A stretch of DNA of 64,000 bases from Amoebidium appalachense. Its lineage: Eukaryota > Ichthyosporea. This document shows positions 1 to 12,972 of the stretch, piece by piece. How positions within the stretch are numbered: the first letter of the stretch is position 1; each line of letters opens with the position of its first letter. The position numbers and the translations under genes are program-made. The notes under the pieces were generated by a model that worked only from the letters and a program-made list of their open reading frames with translations, searched no databases and was not told the origin of the DNA. Location: contig CAVNZM010000002.1 in the NCBI GenBank assembly GCA_963693365.1, positions 14,508,001 through 14,572,000 on the forward strand, given 5' to 3'.

Positions 1-528
1 AGGTTCCATCAATTTAACAACTGGGGGCCCCCGAGGGCTTTAACTTCACGTTACATCAATTAGAAAAAAGTGCGCATAATTGGGCCACAATGCCCACGTT
101 TCATCCAGGCAACGTGTGGTAACCGTAACTTAGCTTCATATTTTGTGACGTTTCCGGGCCCGCTTTGACTTCCTGATAAGGAATCGGTGACACAGATAGA
201 AAAACTGTTATCATGTTGGCCGAGTGGACGGTGGTCACATGCAAAGGCACAGCACCGGCAGGTCTTCCGCGTGGAAACTACTGAAAGCAGATCATGTTGT
301 CTTGAAGCTCCTGAACTTCAAACTAAAGTTTGTCAACCCCAAGTCAACGTGAGAGGGAATGAAACTACTCACGTGCACCAGGAAGTTCCGGTGGGCAGGG
401 CTCATAGCCCGAAGCACCGGGTCCAGTTCCATACTGCCAAGGTTTGGCCAAACCTTAGCACGGCCACCCACCACGTGACGATGATGTTACTGAGCCTGCT
501 AATAAGCCCCCGGCGGCGGCCAAAATGT

Positions 529-654
529 CCCGAACACTAAAGGGCCTCTTTTCTGCTTCAAGTTGGGGGATTCCTGGCCAATCTTCTGATCGTGCCCGAA
601 CACGAAAGGGCCTCTTTTCTGTTTGGGGGATTCCGGGCCAATCTTCTGATCGTG
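529..654 (+). repeat. Tandem duplication of about 60 bp
   Basis: The units at 529-594 and 595-654 both start CCCGAACAC and end CCAATCTTCTGATCGTG. The second lacks six bases of the first. Confidence 0.85.
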
Positions 655-1736
655 TAAACGGCTACTGTACCGTCGAGCTTTCTAGGCAGTAACCCATCCT
701 CCTGGCTAACTATTATAGTATGTCTAGGATGATCGTTGTCGAGCACATCGTCAAGAAATAGCTTTGAAACTTGGAATCGTGTGAATGCGTGAACAGGAAT
801 GTAGACCTTGCATTGGGTGGTTGGCAGCACTGCCAAGTTCTGTGTCGGGAAAAGTTGAACTCGGAGTGTGTGTGAGCCGGTTCGGAATTTCAAAAGCCGA
901 CCTGACAGTGAGGAGGCCTCAAACTAACGTGACTTTTTTTTTTTTCAGATGGCATCATGCATGCATGCCTTGTGTACCAAGCCTCAATAGTTATTCGCGT
1001 GGCCGCATGGCCAACAACAGGTTATCAAACTCGAAAGCCAACTAATATTAGACACACGAGGCCTTGAACATTGTTGAGAAGGAAACTCAAAGTGAGACGG
1101 TTCGAAGCTCGCTGAGTGAAGAAGTTGGGGAAAACTCAAGTGCCTTCAAGTGACAACCGTCAGAAACACGGACCCGGGTCTCCGTGACGGCGCGCGGAAC
1201 GGGCCGGATAGGTTTACCGCTGCCCACCACTGCTGCAACAACTTCAAATTTCGCGAATAAATCTTTTAAATCTTCGCATATTGCACTGCAAAATTTGCAA
1301 ACCATCAGCTCCAGGGAAACATTCTTATATAGACAGAGCAATAACACCTCAAACTATTACTCAGAAGACTTACACTACATCTAGGTCTAGCTCGTCGGGC
1401 TTAGCCGATGGATTGATTAATACTATCCCACAAAAACAAACCACCAGGTCTGGAATTGGAGCTGTAAATTTATAAATTCATTGAACTCAACCGAGGTCGA
1501 GCCCCAGGCCTGATAAAAGATCAGATATCATCATCGGAGATGCATAAAACATGCAGCTGTATGGTACCTGCAATAAAATTTGAATGCATGAATGCCTGGA
1601 AACTGGTAAAAAAAAAATTTTTTTCTTTTTTTTTCTAATTTATGGTCCACCATACTTGCAAGGTCTTATTGCCATTGTCCATACAGAACATGTGCAGGTG
1701 GTCTCACAGCTGTGAATGCAGCATGCTGTTACAACC

Positions 1737-2312
1737 AATCGTTTTCGGTCTTTGCAGGCAGTAGACATATCTGGATTAAATGCGTCAGTCTTGGAATGTC
1801 GGTAATGATCAAACGATCTCCGGTGTTTCTTAGCAACGTTGTTGCTTGAACCCCGCACACAACGAGATTTGGATTTATATTTCCGGATTCTTTCAATGTT
1901 GGCGGGAAACTTTGCTGAGAAAATACAGCCTGCTCTTAATATCTCCAACTCAATATTTTAAACGTAGCTCAACAGATATGTATCTCGTCAATATTAGATA
2001 GCTCCAAATTGCCGCAAGTCTGGTCAATTGTTTTCGGTTTTTGCAGGCAGTAGACATATCTGGATTAAATGCGTCGGTCTTTTGGAATGTCGGCAATGAT
2101 CAAACGATCTCCGGTGTTTCTTAGCAACGTTGATGCTTGAACCCCGCACAAAACGAGATTTGAATTTATATTTTTGGATTCTTTCAATGTGGCAGGAAAC
2201 TTTGCTGAGAATATACAGCCTGCCCTGAGTATCTCCAACTCAGTATTTTTTAACGTAGCTCAACGGATATTATCTCGTCAATAATAGATAGCTCCAAATT
2301 GCCGAAAGTCCG
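1737..2312 (+). repeat. Tandem duplication of about 288 bp
   Basis: Two long units (about 1737-2024 and 2025-2312) share GCAGGCAGTAGACATATCTG, CGATCTCCGGTGTTTCTTAG and ATAGCTCCAAATTGCC in the same order with scattered substitutions and one- or two-base indels. Confidence 0.85.
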
Positions 2313-2990
2313 GCACCTTGGAAAATTTGTACGTACAGAAAGTTGTGCCGGTCACCAAGTATCAGTCTCATAGTGAAAACTTGCCAAAAGAAAAGCGTTG
2401 ATCATGGATGGAAAACATCATGCGGCGGTGTAAGCTGCACAAACAACTAGTAAAATATCTTCTGTGTATGTAAGTTGTACAGTAGTACGTGAAGAATTGC
2501 TTGCCAAAAGCCCAGTTTCGCCCGGCCCACTCATCAGCGACCAACCATCGTGCACTGGCAATCACCCTAGATCAGATGCCGGACGCCGGGCCGGCAGATA
2601 ACGCAGCGGGCACAGGCGGCGAGGCGCACGCTCATCGACGAAAAAGTCGTGTCGGAGACTCGGAGTGTTTCTCAGTCGAGGCAGCCTGGCAGTCTGCCAG
2701 AGCTTAATGCGTGCCAGAGGAAGGCCGGTGTGGGACACCAAGCTGTAACTTATTAGATTAAATGCACTTCTTCGTCCATCTTCAAGTTGCCTTCACAGGC
2801 TGGAATGAACTCGGTAAGTGTATAGGATCGATGCTGGGATTCAGTAACCGTTACCAGGCCGGCCCTGATACTGAGTCTCGCGGTCTATTGTAAGTTGCAC
2901 TATGCCAGTAATTAACTGTTGCTTTCTGATGATGCCATGGTCGTGTTATATTACTGAATTTGTTATCTGAAAGGGCTCAAATGGTCCACA

Positions 2991-2996
2991 TTTATT
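2991..2996 (-). terminator. Possible polyadenylation signal of the EMAP-II gene
   Basis: The plus strand reads TTTATT, so the minus strand carries AATAAA about 380 bases past the stop codon of the EMAP-II protein. The hexamer is canonical and correctly placed, but six bases alone are weak evidence. Confidence 0.35.
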
Positions 2997-3377
2997 AACA
3001 GCTGTAACTGTTGCCGCCCAACCGCCGGGCGAGTTCCAAGCCTTAGGAGAGGCAGCCACTTGGGGCTTAAAGTTTGACTCACACCCAACTAATTGAAGTC
3101 AGTCCACATGCTTCTGATTCAACAAGCCTTAACCTGAATAGTAGGCCATAGGGTGACCGGGAACCCGAGGCTTAGGCTCGGTTCAGCCACCACCACGCCA
3201 ATTATCCACCGGTCCGCAGACTCTAACTCAGCCTCTCTGAGCTGCTGATGTTACAATTACTGTCGTGTATACACCTAAAAACTCGCCCACTGGCAGCCGC
3301 TTACAAGCTGCTCAGCCTGGCACTGGCAGCAGTCTGGCAACAGACTAAGGCAATGCCGCGCTCACACTGCCTGTGCG

Positions 3378-4906
3378 TTATGATATCTGTGCGTCCGAAA
3401 GAGACGCCACCCCTACTGGGCCCACCGGGGTGTCCAGCTGCTTTCCGTCGTACGTGGCCGTACACTGAGCATTGATGCGCAGCAGCCGCAGGGTGGCCTC
3501 GAAGTCCTTCTTCTTGGGGTTGAGCTGGCCCTCGACTGTCCCTGTTGGCAATTTGTTAGTCTTAACAGGCTTATAAGGTTTCGAGAGCACAAAGTTTAAC
3601 CAATATTGAGGCCTTTACTAGGGGTGTCGATTCAGGATGCCTACGGTGATAGTAAAGTGCAACACATAAGGGAGTTCGGTCTCTAGAGGTTAAAAAAAAG
3701 AGTGACTGCCAAGACCTGCGTCAACTTGGTCAAAACATAATTCAGAAGGGTTCGCATTTGTTGCTTTAAGCCTCAGGATTCTTATTAAATTTACCAAGTA
3801 CCTTTTAATGAATTCGCTTGACAAATGGTCATTGGTCCCGTCCACGATAATAAATTAAATGCGTGTGTTCAGAATCTGAGGCCGCAGTATTACTAATCCG
3901 ATTTCTTAAAGGCCCGAACTTCAACTTGAAGTTCAAGTCACGGCCGAGAAGCTCATCGCAAGGGAACCCACAATCAATCCGATGACCTGTTCAACTTGTG
4001 TTACAACGGTTACAACACTGAGCCCCCCCCCCCTCCCCCCCCCCCCCCCCCCCTCTTTTTTTCCCCTTCTTCTCAACTTTCTCTCTCCCCCTGGAGTCTC
4101 TCCAGTCTTAAAAAATAACAAAAAACACGGCCGCTTCAAGTTAGAGTCTCTCGGTCCGGGACGAGACTCTCTGAAATTCTCTTTCCCTTGAAGTTTCCTC
4201 TCTGTCACTCTTTTACCCCCCCCCTTCCCAACCCCATCCCCCGCGGGTCCCCCTCTCCTCCCCCCTCCGGTGACCCGGGCCCCCGCTGTTTTTCGCTCTT
4301 TGTGTATGTACATATGTGCGTTGTCACGGTATGAGTCAGACGGCATCCCTGCCTCTTTGTGTGGGTGTGAGTAGGGGTGTGCACGTACTTTGGTGGCCGT
4401 GTACAGTCACGTGCATGCCGGCGAGGGCGTCAGGTGGCGGCTGCAGCACCTCCACCTGGCTACGGTCTGCACTGCTGGCAGCCAATAGCATCCCGTGGCT
4501 CTTGATTCCCCGCATACTGCACAAGAGGAGGGTATGAGAAATATGTTAATATGGAAGCTCGTGTGACATCAGATTCTGTGGGCTTTATGGACATAACAGC
4601 AAGAGTTTGAAGTAAATAACGTCATGTCGGAACTTCGTCATACTACTGTGCCGTGCACACGGTAGGGCCATATCTGACGACCGTTACAAAGGTAGTACTC
4701 CGGGGTGGGGTGGCCCCAATGTGTGTTTGTGGGAACGGTTGTGTGTGTGACGGTGTGACACGTGTGCCGGTGTGTGTGTGTGTTTGGGGGGGGGGGGGAG
4801 GGGGAGGGGGGGGGGGGGGGGGGGGAGGGGGTTGAACAGGAGAGAGTCTCACACACAGAGAGAGAGACCTGGTCCAGGCCCAACGGGGTGTGTGTGAGGG
4901 ATGGGG

Positions 4907-4937
<31 letters not shown>

Positions 4938-5054
4938 AGGGAGGAAAAGAGAGAGAGAGAGAGGGAGAAAGAGAGAGTCTCAGAGCGTGAGTGCCACAAT
5001 GTCATGTGACATTATTATGGCCGGGGGGGGGGGGGGGGGGGGGGGGAAGGGGGA

Positions 5055-5087
<33 letters not shown>

Positions 5088-5096
5088 AAGAGAGCC

Positions 5097-5127
<31 letters not shown>

Positions 5128-6984
5128 AGAGCGAGAGAACACAAGTGTGGAACATACCTTGCAGGCTTAAGGTTACACAGCACCACCACAAGTTGATCCT
5201 GTATCGAAAGAGTGACACACATGAAGGTCAGTATACGTTATCGAGCAAAAATAGATAAATTGGGAAGCTGTAAAAATGAGATGGTTGAATATTGCACTTA
5301 AATTCACAAAAGGCCGTAATTATTGGGTAATTCAGGCCTGGTAGAATAACATGTGATGGCCGTGCATGATAGATACAGCAAACAAATCCAAATTGACGTA
5401 CGCCGCGTGGAAACTTGAACAAAAAGCCAAAAAATCATCGATCCGCTAAACGGGTGGGGACATCATATGGGACATCACAAGAATCATTATTGATAAGCCG
5501 ACCGGCGATCTGAGCCACAAAATCTGAGCCACTTTTGTGGCTCGAATGACCTAGTTGCGCGCGATCCCTACAAGCGGTAGTAAACATACAAAACTCACAA
5601 AACAAACTACACACCGACGTTGTTGACAACCTAACGGTCACGCAGACACCAAGAACACGAAGTTTTGTCTCTAATGTCTGCTTCATACTGTGCTGCGAAC
5701 TTGGGGTTGCAAGCGAAGAATTTGATTTTCTAGACGAATTTTTGGTTCTGTTCGAAATATTGCCTCTCCACGGTGTGCTACGCCCTAAAATAATTAGCAG
5801 AAAACAAAGAGGATAGTATTGGCATGCTACCTGCAAAGTTTGAAGGTTTTACGTCGTCATTTCACTGAGATCACATAGAGTAGCGTTCTGCAACGGATAG
5901 CCGACTTCCACCGGAAATGGTGGTCGGCAGTCGGGCGGAATCGAGTCAAATTGGGCTCTCTGGACAAGTTTTTGGTTATGTCAAAATATATGTGCTTCAA
6001 GGTGCGCGGAACCCTTTAAAAAGTAGCAAAAAGCAAAGAATAATGTACTAGCATGCTAGGGGCAAAATTTGGAGGCTTTGTGTTGACTTTTCATCGAGTT
6101 CGCTATGTAGCATTCTCAAGGGGTTCATCCGCTTCCGGCAGAAATCTGGGCTGAAATCAATCTGTCGACTGCCGAGGAATGCCAAATAAAAAACGATACC
6201 CGAGTTGGTTGGCAAGCCCTGGCGCCCTTGTTTATTACACCAATCACCTTGGTCCAGAGACAAAAAAGGCAGGAAACCTCAGCAGCTAACTGGGGTATTA
6301 CCAAGAAAGCGCGGGCAACTCTCGACCACTAAGCTGCAGGGGTGGTCGTCCGGTACGAACCACTTTAGTGGCTATTTCGACCCATTCGAGCCACTAAAGT
6401 GGCTCGCGGTCGACTTATCAACATGCCATAGCCACATTACTCAACAAGAAAATAAACTGGAGCTGCACGCCAGAGGAACAAACTTACTCTTTTGGAAAAG
6501 AGAGAGGGGGGGGGGGGGGGGGGGTGGGTGGGTGGGGGGGGGGGGGGGGGGGGGGGGGGGGGAGCCCGTTATAACAGTTGCACTAATTATAAGTAATGGC
6601 CCAAGAGTGACTAGCAATGGAAATGGAATGCAGAGGGAAGAAGAGCGGGTAGCATGTGTTACGTTGAAATCGCCGTGACACCGATCGAAAGTCAATGATA
6701 ACAGCTTTTAGTTAGTTTTTCTTTTTTTTGGCGGGGGGGCCCCCGAAGGAAAGGGGGGGGGGGGGGGGGGGGGGGGGGGGTCTGTATATATGCCGCAGTA
6801 CAAAGGGCAAAAACAAAAAAGTGATGGAAAACCCGACACTGAGCAAAGACATGCAGAAATGAACACAAAGAGTATGCAACTTGAACGTGCGCGGGGAGGG
6901 GAGGGGGGAGGGGGGGGGGGGGGGTTGAATGCATCATAAAGCACGAAGTACACAAGAACAACGGATAACACCATGCAGAATGCA

Positions 6985-7035
<51 letters not shown>

Positions 7036-7238
7036 GTGTTTCTGAGTACTGGGTTTTCGAATTCTCGGTGGAAAGAATACCCCGATGTGCAAAATTACAA
7101 GAAAATGAGGCAGACTGTGTGTGAGGCTGTACCTGGAGGCGATCTTGGGGGATGAATTTAACCAACCCACTGACTATGGTGCGTGGGCCCTGAGGATCCC
7201 CAACATCCACCTGCAAGCCCTCGGTTATTTCATGATCT

Positions 7239-7269
<31 letters not shown>

Positions 7270-7806
7270 AAAAACAAAAAACCAAAAAAAACAAAAAAAA
7301 AAAACCACAGACATCCTTCCACCTACCCACCCAGCCAAGCAGGACTCCGACACCACAACCACCACCTGGTCCACCATAGAACCACAAAACGTAACATTAT
7401 TATAATCAACTGAGATGCCCCCTTCCCTCCCTTCCCCCCACCCCCACCCCCCACCCCCTTCTCCTCCTCCTCCTTTTATACGCGCGCGCACACACGGCAG
7501 GGAACCCGAGGCCTGATTAAACCGAATTACCATAGGCGGGCAGTGCAAGTACTAAGCCGTGGCCTCCACTCACCTAAACAATGTAATGAGGACTATCATA
7601 CCCCGGCCCGGGCCCAAGAAACTCACATGCCAAAAAAAAGATCACGAATATTGGCAGGAACATGTCTTTGTCTTTCCAAGTGGCAGTAAGACCCCAAGGT
7701 GCCCAACGCCCCCCCCCCCCCCCCCCCAAAAAAAAACAAACAAAAAAAAAAAAACACACACACACACACACAGACACACGCACACACAGACACACAGACA
7801 CACGCG

Positions 7807-7853
<47 letters not shown>

Positions 7854-8685
7854 CACACCCACACCCACACCCACACCCACATCCCAAGGAATTGTCACAG
7901 ACTTTCAAGGCACATGGTCCTTACAGGTTTGCCGATGACCAATCAGCTTTGGAATCCAGGTCGCCAAATTGAAGGCGCTCCAATAAAAAACTTGCATTGA
8001 AGAGCGCGGCAAACATATTTGATTGGAGCGCTTTCAATTTATCCAATCATTCGAGACTCCGGCAAATCGATTTGCATTCTCCATTTAGCTTTCAAATCTG
8101 ACTTCCAAATTGAAGGCGCTCCAATCAAACAGCTTCAAATGAACCAATGAGATTAAGAGTCAAAAATGTGTTTGCCCCACTCTACCAATGGCACGTGAAG
8201 TGGTTCATGGCAAAGTCTGTGACTATTCCTTGCCATGCACCCACACACACACCATCACTACAAAAAAAAAAAAAAAGACTTCTGTAGCCGAAGGGCTAAA
8301 GTTTAAAGACACTTCGCTGCAAGGGGCAAGCTAACACAACACACGAACTATCTTCATCACAGCCACACAAAACAGACCCGGCTCTCTAGCACACAGCATC
8401 CGGAGGGGCGAGGGGGGGGGGGGGGGGGGAGGGGGGGGGGGGGGGTTTACAGAGTACGAATTACACATTCGCGATCGACAACATGATGCAAGAAAGAGGA
8501 GGGGAGGAGGGGGGAGGGGCGAGGGACGGGGGGAGGGGAAAGGGGGGGGGGGGGGGGGGGGGGGGGGCACCTGCTCCACATAGAGTGAGTCTGCGTCTTT
8601 GTGCTTTTCAATAGACACAATTCGACCCACCCTCATGTCCCACTTCTCAATGTTGGGCACTACAGGCGCGGAAAAGAGTGAGTGA

Positions 8686-8725
<40 letters not shown>

Positions 8726-8807
8726 GCGTGTGCGTGTGCGTGTGCGTGTGCGTGTGCGTGTGCGTGTGCGTGTGCGTGTGCGTGTGTGTGCGTGCGTGCG
8801 TGCGTGC

Positions 8808-8840
<33 letters not shown>

Positions 8841-9128
8841 CGCACGCGCGTGTGTGCGACAGTGTTGTATGTCCTTTCCTGGGGGGAGGGAGGGGGGGGA
8901 GAGGTTATAATGGGTTTGGGTGGGGGGGGGGGGGGGGGTTTAAAAGCAGTGACGGATCAGCAGCACACCAACAAGCCGAATGTTCTAAAGCTCGAGACAC
9001 CAGCCATGAGACCATATAAAGGGTTCGGTTGGGAGGGGGTCATTAGCTCAATTTTTGTCTTAAGCTCTGAAGTATAACGTTTTTTTTCTTTTTTGGTGAA
9101 GGAGGGGGGTCTCAGGGGTGCCAAAGAA

Positions 9129-9168
<40 letters not shown>

Positions 9169-9723
9169 AGCACAGAAGGGGTCAGAGGGGTAGGGGGAGT
9201 ATATGCCATAGAGGGAAATACCAGAACCATGTAGATCTGAAGAGGACGACAAAAGTGAAGCAGGAAAAAGAACCACCACCAGATATGTGCATGCGAGAGA
9301 CATAGTCAGAGCCCATATATCAGCCTAGAGTGCTCTCATATGTCTGTCTGCAAGAGAACCATAGGAGAAGAGACGTGTAGAATGTAATAGAAAGCCGAAG
9401 TACCGACAGTTACACCGAAGACAATGAACACACACAGTCCTGTACACACGATTTCAGACATGAAAATATCATACTTCCCCAGGGGGAGGGGGGGGGGGGG
9501 GGTATGACAACACCCTAGGGCATGGTCTTACTCATCTCTGTCATGGACTATTATGAACATTGCTAGTGAACAACAATACTACACTGCAGAAGGTCTAAGT
9601 ATGGAAAGAAGAAGGCGTGTCCAGGATATACGCACCTGCCTGCTGTTGTTTTTTCTGGTTGCTGGCTCCGGCACTTGGGTTCTCGGGTTTTGGTTCCTGG
9701 CTCTGGGTGTGGTTACCCCTGTG
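3378..9723 (-). CDS. Arc1p/AIMP1-type protein, C-terminal EMAP-II tRNA-binding domain (5' end unresolved)
   Basis: Six minus-strand exons join in phase: 9723-9636, 8659-8571, 7210-7133, 5198-5158, 4516-4389 and 3541-3378, with stop TAA at 3380-3378. The product has a Lys/Gln/Pro-rich linker and then a full EMAP-II OB-fold of about 165 residues. Family motifs in order are WDMRVGRI, KHKDADSLYVEQ, GPRTIVSGLVKF, VVVLCNLKP, MRGIKSHGMLLAAS, QLNPKKKDF and the terminal GVASLSDAQIS. In this family the domain binds tRNA and delivers it to aminoacyl-tRNA synthetases (yeast Arc1p, animal AIMP1) or forms the C-terminus of tyrosyl-tRNA synthetase. GDPQGPRT and the VASLSDAQ end look closest to Arc1p. The residue after the NLKP motif is A-S-MRG, split across an intron. 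I found no synthetase catalytic exon upstream. The true start lies above 9723, and a possible preceding exon ends at 10139. The domain identity is firm; the choice between Arc1p, AIMP1 and TyrRS is open. Confidence 0.88.
5690..6150 (+). repeat. Old tandem duplication of about 240 bp
   Basis: Two diverged units (about 5700-5930 and 5940-6150) align through TTTTTGGTTNTGT, GCATGCTA, CATCGAGTT/ACTGAGATC and the GGTAGCATTCT-like stretches. They lie in an intron of the EMAP-II gene. Confidence 0.55.
6925..6987 (-). repeat. Partial copy of the dispersed element
   Basis: On the minus strand this reads CTGCATTCTGCATGGTGTTATCCG and on to GATGCATTCAA, followed by a C run. That matches the last 60 or so bases of the 142-bp element with several changes. 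It lies in an intron of the minus-strand EMAP-II gene, so it has the same orientation relative to its host gene. Confidence 0.75.
7962..8128. repeat. Small inverted-repeat element
   Basis: CCAAATTGAAGGCGCTCCAAT occurs at about 7963 and again at about 8106, with the reverse complement ATTGGAGCGCTTTCAATTT between them at about 8022. The arms are about 20 bases. It lies in an intron of the EMAP-II gene and resembles a short foldback or MITE-like remnant. Confidence 0.6.
8688..8850 (+). repeat. GT / GTGC microsatellite
   Basis: GT units interrupted by a regular GTGTGC phase and a GCGT stretch, lying just upstream (in gene orientation) of the EMAP-II exon at 8659. Confidence 0.9.
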
Positions 9724-9844
9724 CTGCAAGAGATGAGAACGAAACTTTGACCCATAGATTTAACAGAGAGATTTTGTTTTTGGGCAGGTACACGAATCTT
9801 GTTTTGCAGGGCAGACGGACAGCAGGGAGACACACAGCAGGGTG

Positions 9845-9878
<34 letters not shown>

Positions 9879-9943
9879 GGGTGCAAGGGTTAGAGAGGGA
9901 GAGAGCAGGGAGGGAAGGAGGGAGGGAGGGAGGGAATGAGAGG

Positions 9944-9952
9944 GGGGGGGGG

Positions 9953-10023
<71 letters not shown>

Positions 10024-10070
10024 AAGAGAGAGAGAGAGAGGGGGGGGGGGGGGGGGGGAGGGGGGGGGGG
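9944..10070 (+). repeat. G run, GA array, G run
   Basis: A poly-G tract, about 75 bases of GA, then poly-G again, in the intron region of the EMAP-II gene. Confidence 0.9.
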
Positions 10071-10084
10071 AGGAAGTCGTGTGA

Positions 10085-10764
10085 TTAATTTCAAGTAGCT
10101 GAGGTAAGAAGGGAAAAGGATACTGAGGGCATCAATACCTGTGTCAAGCTTACAAAGTTGAACCGTAAAGCTAAGGCTCTGCCTCTGCAAGTAGCTGCTG
10201 CTCCTTTCCATATTGGTGCCCCATACAGAGCCATGCCACAGACAGGGTTGGCTAATCTCTGGCAAAACATGATTGCTGCTCCAGACAGGAATAAGGAATG
10301 GTTTTTCAATATCCCCTCCTGCCAGTATTGACTGGGCAAGATTGCTTTTAGTGGATTGAAAGGAAGTTTTGGGACGGACCGTTGAATTTTCGAACCACCC
10401 GGTGGCACTTCGAATTCTGACGTCAACAGAGGGCCTGTGTCTGTCCTTGAGTCTTAAAGAAAGCTCTGCCGCTTTGTCGTGGCTGCTTCCAAATATGTAA
10501 TCTATGAAACAATAAATCCCTAATTTAGCAGGATTGTGAATAAATACAAGGCATACGATTGGTCCCACTAGAATAAGTACGTTAAAGTACAGCAGACCCC
10601 CTCGCGTCTTTAATCCTTTGGTGTCTCTTCACGGTGACACGGTTGTCCCGCTTCGAACACAACGTTCCTGTGTACGTGTCACGGCTGCGAACAAAGTACG
10701 ACAGAGCCTCAACGCATCTAGTGATAACGTGCAGAGTTTCGTTTGGTTTGCACGCTGCTAACAT
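10085..10764 (-). other. Unresolved protein-like stretch, possible 5' exons of the EMAP-II gene
   Basis: This is non-repetitive sequence with open minus-strand frames. One frame ends with FVSLTQ at a good donor (GTATTG after 10139) in the phase required by the exon at 9723, so it could be the preceding exon. A second minus frame runs openly from 10568 to about 10085. A third candidate starts at 10764. A plus-strand frame ending NIPSCQY at about 10330 is also open. I recognise no domain in any of them, and none can be preferred from sequence alone. Confidence 0.25.
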
Positions 10765-11118
10765 AGTTACATATAGGCACTCTACACAAAGTCTTCTGAT
10801 TCCACGGGCTACCTGGACACAAATATTTAGTGCGAGTTTATTTAGTTACTTAATTAGTGCAAGAATTTCGGACTGCTTACGACGCCGTCGGGTCAACAAT
10901 TGAGGAAAACTTGCCAACAAAACCTGGTCTCCTGTATTTTGATATACCGTCCTCAGCCATACACACCATCGGTGGCGCATTTGTAGATTATCTCTTCATT
11001 TCTTCTCATTAGCATCAACTTCCAGTACGTTTCCCATGTGCAAGGACGTGAAGGGTGATAGGTAGTTGTGAGATATTGAATGGTCGTGGATTTACTTTTT
11101 GTTCAGCCGGCTGAGAAG

Positions 11119-11569
11119 ATGGCGTCAACGCCCGTAATGAGGCCATCAGCCAGCAACACGGCGCTTAACAGAATTGGCTTCGAACAAGGTGGGTAGGAGG
11201 GTTTTCCCCAAAGCATAAGTGTTATGTAAGACGCTTTCTATCACTTTATGTGCGGGGAAGAGGTTCAAGTGCTGTTCAGGTGCGTGTTTGCGAGTTTGCC
11301 TGTTCTCTTAGTTCTTCATGTGTGTGTGTGTGCGCGCGCGCGTGTGTGTGTTTTGGTGTGTTTGTGTGTGTGGGTTTGTCGTAGGGGGATGGATGGTGGT
11401 CAAGGGTATGGGTGATAGCTTAATGGGCAAAAGCGGTAGAGGAGAGAGGGGGAGGGGGAAAGGAAGGGGAAAATGGTGGAGGGTAAGGGAGGGGGGGGGG
11501 GGGGAGGGGGGGAGATACGCTGTGGAACAATAGAACAATGACAAGAGAATGGCCCAGGTGATACTCTTA

Positions 11570-11601
<32 letters not shown>

Positions 11602-12160
11602 GCTAAGAAGTAGCGAAGGGGTATGATTGCTACAAGAGCCTTTTATTTTCTTCGCTGTAGTTTGGACTTCTTTCTCTTTGACTTCTCTAGGTCCCCTTTG
11701 CCGTCCTTTTGGTTAGCTTTTGTTCCCACGCACGGGGAAGGGGGCAAGGGAAGAGGAGGGAGGGTTGGCAGAGAGTGGAAGATGGGGGGGGCAGGGGGGG
11801 AAAGGAAGTGTCGTGAAGCTATTAATGTGTTAAGGAACCTGATATTGAGCCGTTTTATGAGGAGGTATGGAAACGAAACTGTATTGGGGTGGTCACATGG
11901 GGTTTCCGGGCTTTTCGTAGATATCAAGCAGGGTGTTAATGGGTGCATGTCATAGTGGGCTGGCTGAACCTACGTCTTTCATAATGGCATTGCGGTGGTC
12001 ACGTTTGTTTGTGTTTGTGCATCATGCTTTTTTTGGTGTGTTTGGGGAAAGGGAGGGGTGTTGAGTGGAAGGGAGGGGAAGGGGGGGGGGGGGGGGGGGT
12101 TGTTGTTGCTCTGGAAAGTGGCGAGGGTAGCCATGTTGAAGGGATCGAAAGTTGTGCGAT

Positions 12161-12202
<42 letters not shown>

Positions 12203-12386
12203 AAAAAAAAAAAAATTAATTTGTATGCTTTGCACTCTGCATTGTGTTGTCGGTCATGAATGTGTGCTTTGTACTCTGTAAGACATCCCCCCCTCCCTTC
12301 CTGAACACGCACACACACCCGTTTTATTGTAGAGGCATGGAAATATACCTGATGATGGGCTCTGTAAGTGTCTTCTCCCTGCAAGA

Positions 12387-12418
<32 letters not shown>

Positions 12419-12888
12419 TTTTTTTGGGGGGGGGGGGGGGGGGGAGGTTGGCATTTTTGTTTTGCCTTTTTGACGTCTCCTCCTCCGTGATAGCAACACT
12501 CAAATGCATGCATCTTCCTCCGCCTCCCCCCCCTCCCCCCTGGGGAGGTCTACAAGTGTGTGGCTTCGTCTATGGGTTTGTGTTGCTTTGTTGTTGTGTA
12601 TTCATTGTTGGAGGGTGTCCGGTGGTGTGGAAGAGGATTGCCAAATGTGGTGAGGGAGCTTGTTCGAGAAAAAGGCATTCGATTGGAACTTAATATCAGG
12701 AACTCCTGAAGGTGTGGGGGGTTACCAAAATACATGTGTATTTTCCTGAAGTTACACAAAAGCTGATATCAGTTCTACCCCCTCTCCTCCTCTCCCCTTA
12801 CACACAGCCGCGCGCGCACACACACACACCCACAACACACGCACGCACACACGCGCGCGGCGCGCACACACACACACATACACTCTTT

Positions 12889-12972
<84 letters not shown>

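Larger units (their letters stand above)
1..3377. other. Left spacer
   Basis: This is mainly unique DNA with no frame I can support as a gene. It contains the tandem duplications at 529-654 and 1737-2312 and the likely polyadenylation signal of the minus-strand EMAP-II gene. Confidence 0.5.

Noticed and set aside
7559-8000. Overlapping frames of repeated His-Thr, Val-Cys, Ala-Cys, Arg-Glu or poly-Pro/Gly throughout the window
   Set aside because: They are translations of CA/TG, GA/CT and homopolymer tracts, open only because such repeats lack stop codons in most frames.
10085-10568. Single large minus-strand gene of 329 residues
   Set aside because: Its second half is repeat translation (poly-Pro, Leu-Ser), and the first half has no recognisable domain. 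It is kept only as an unresolved stretch.
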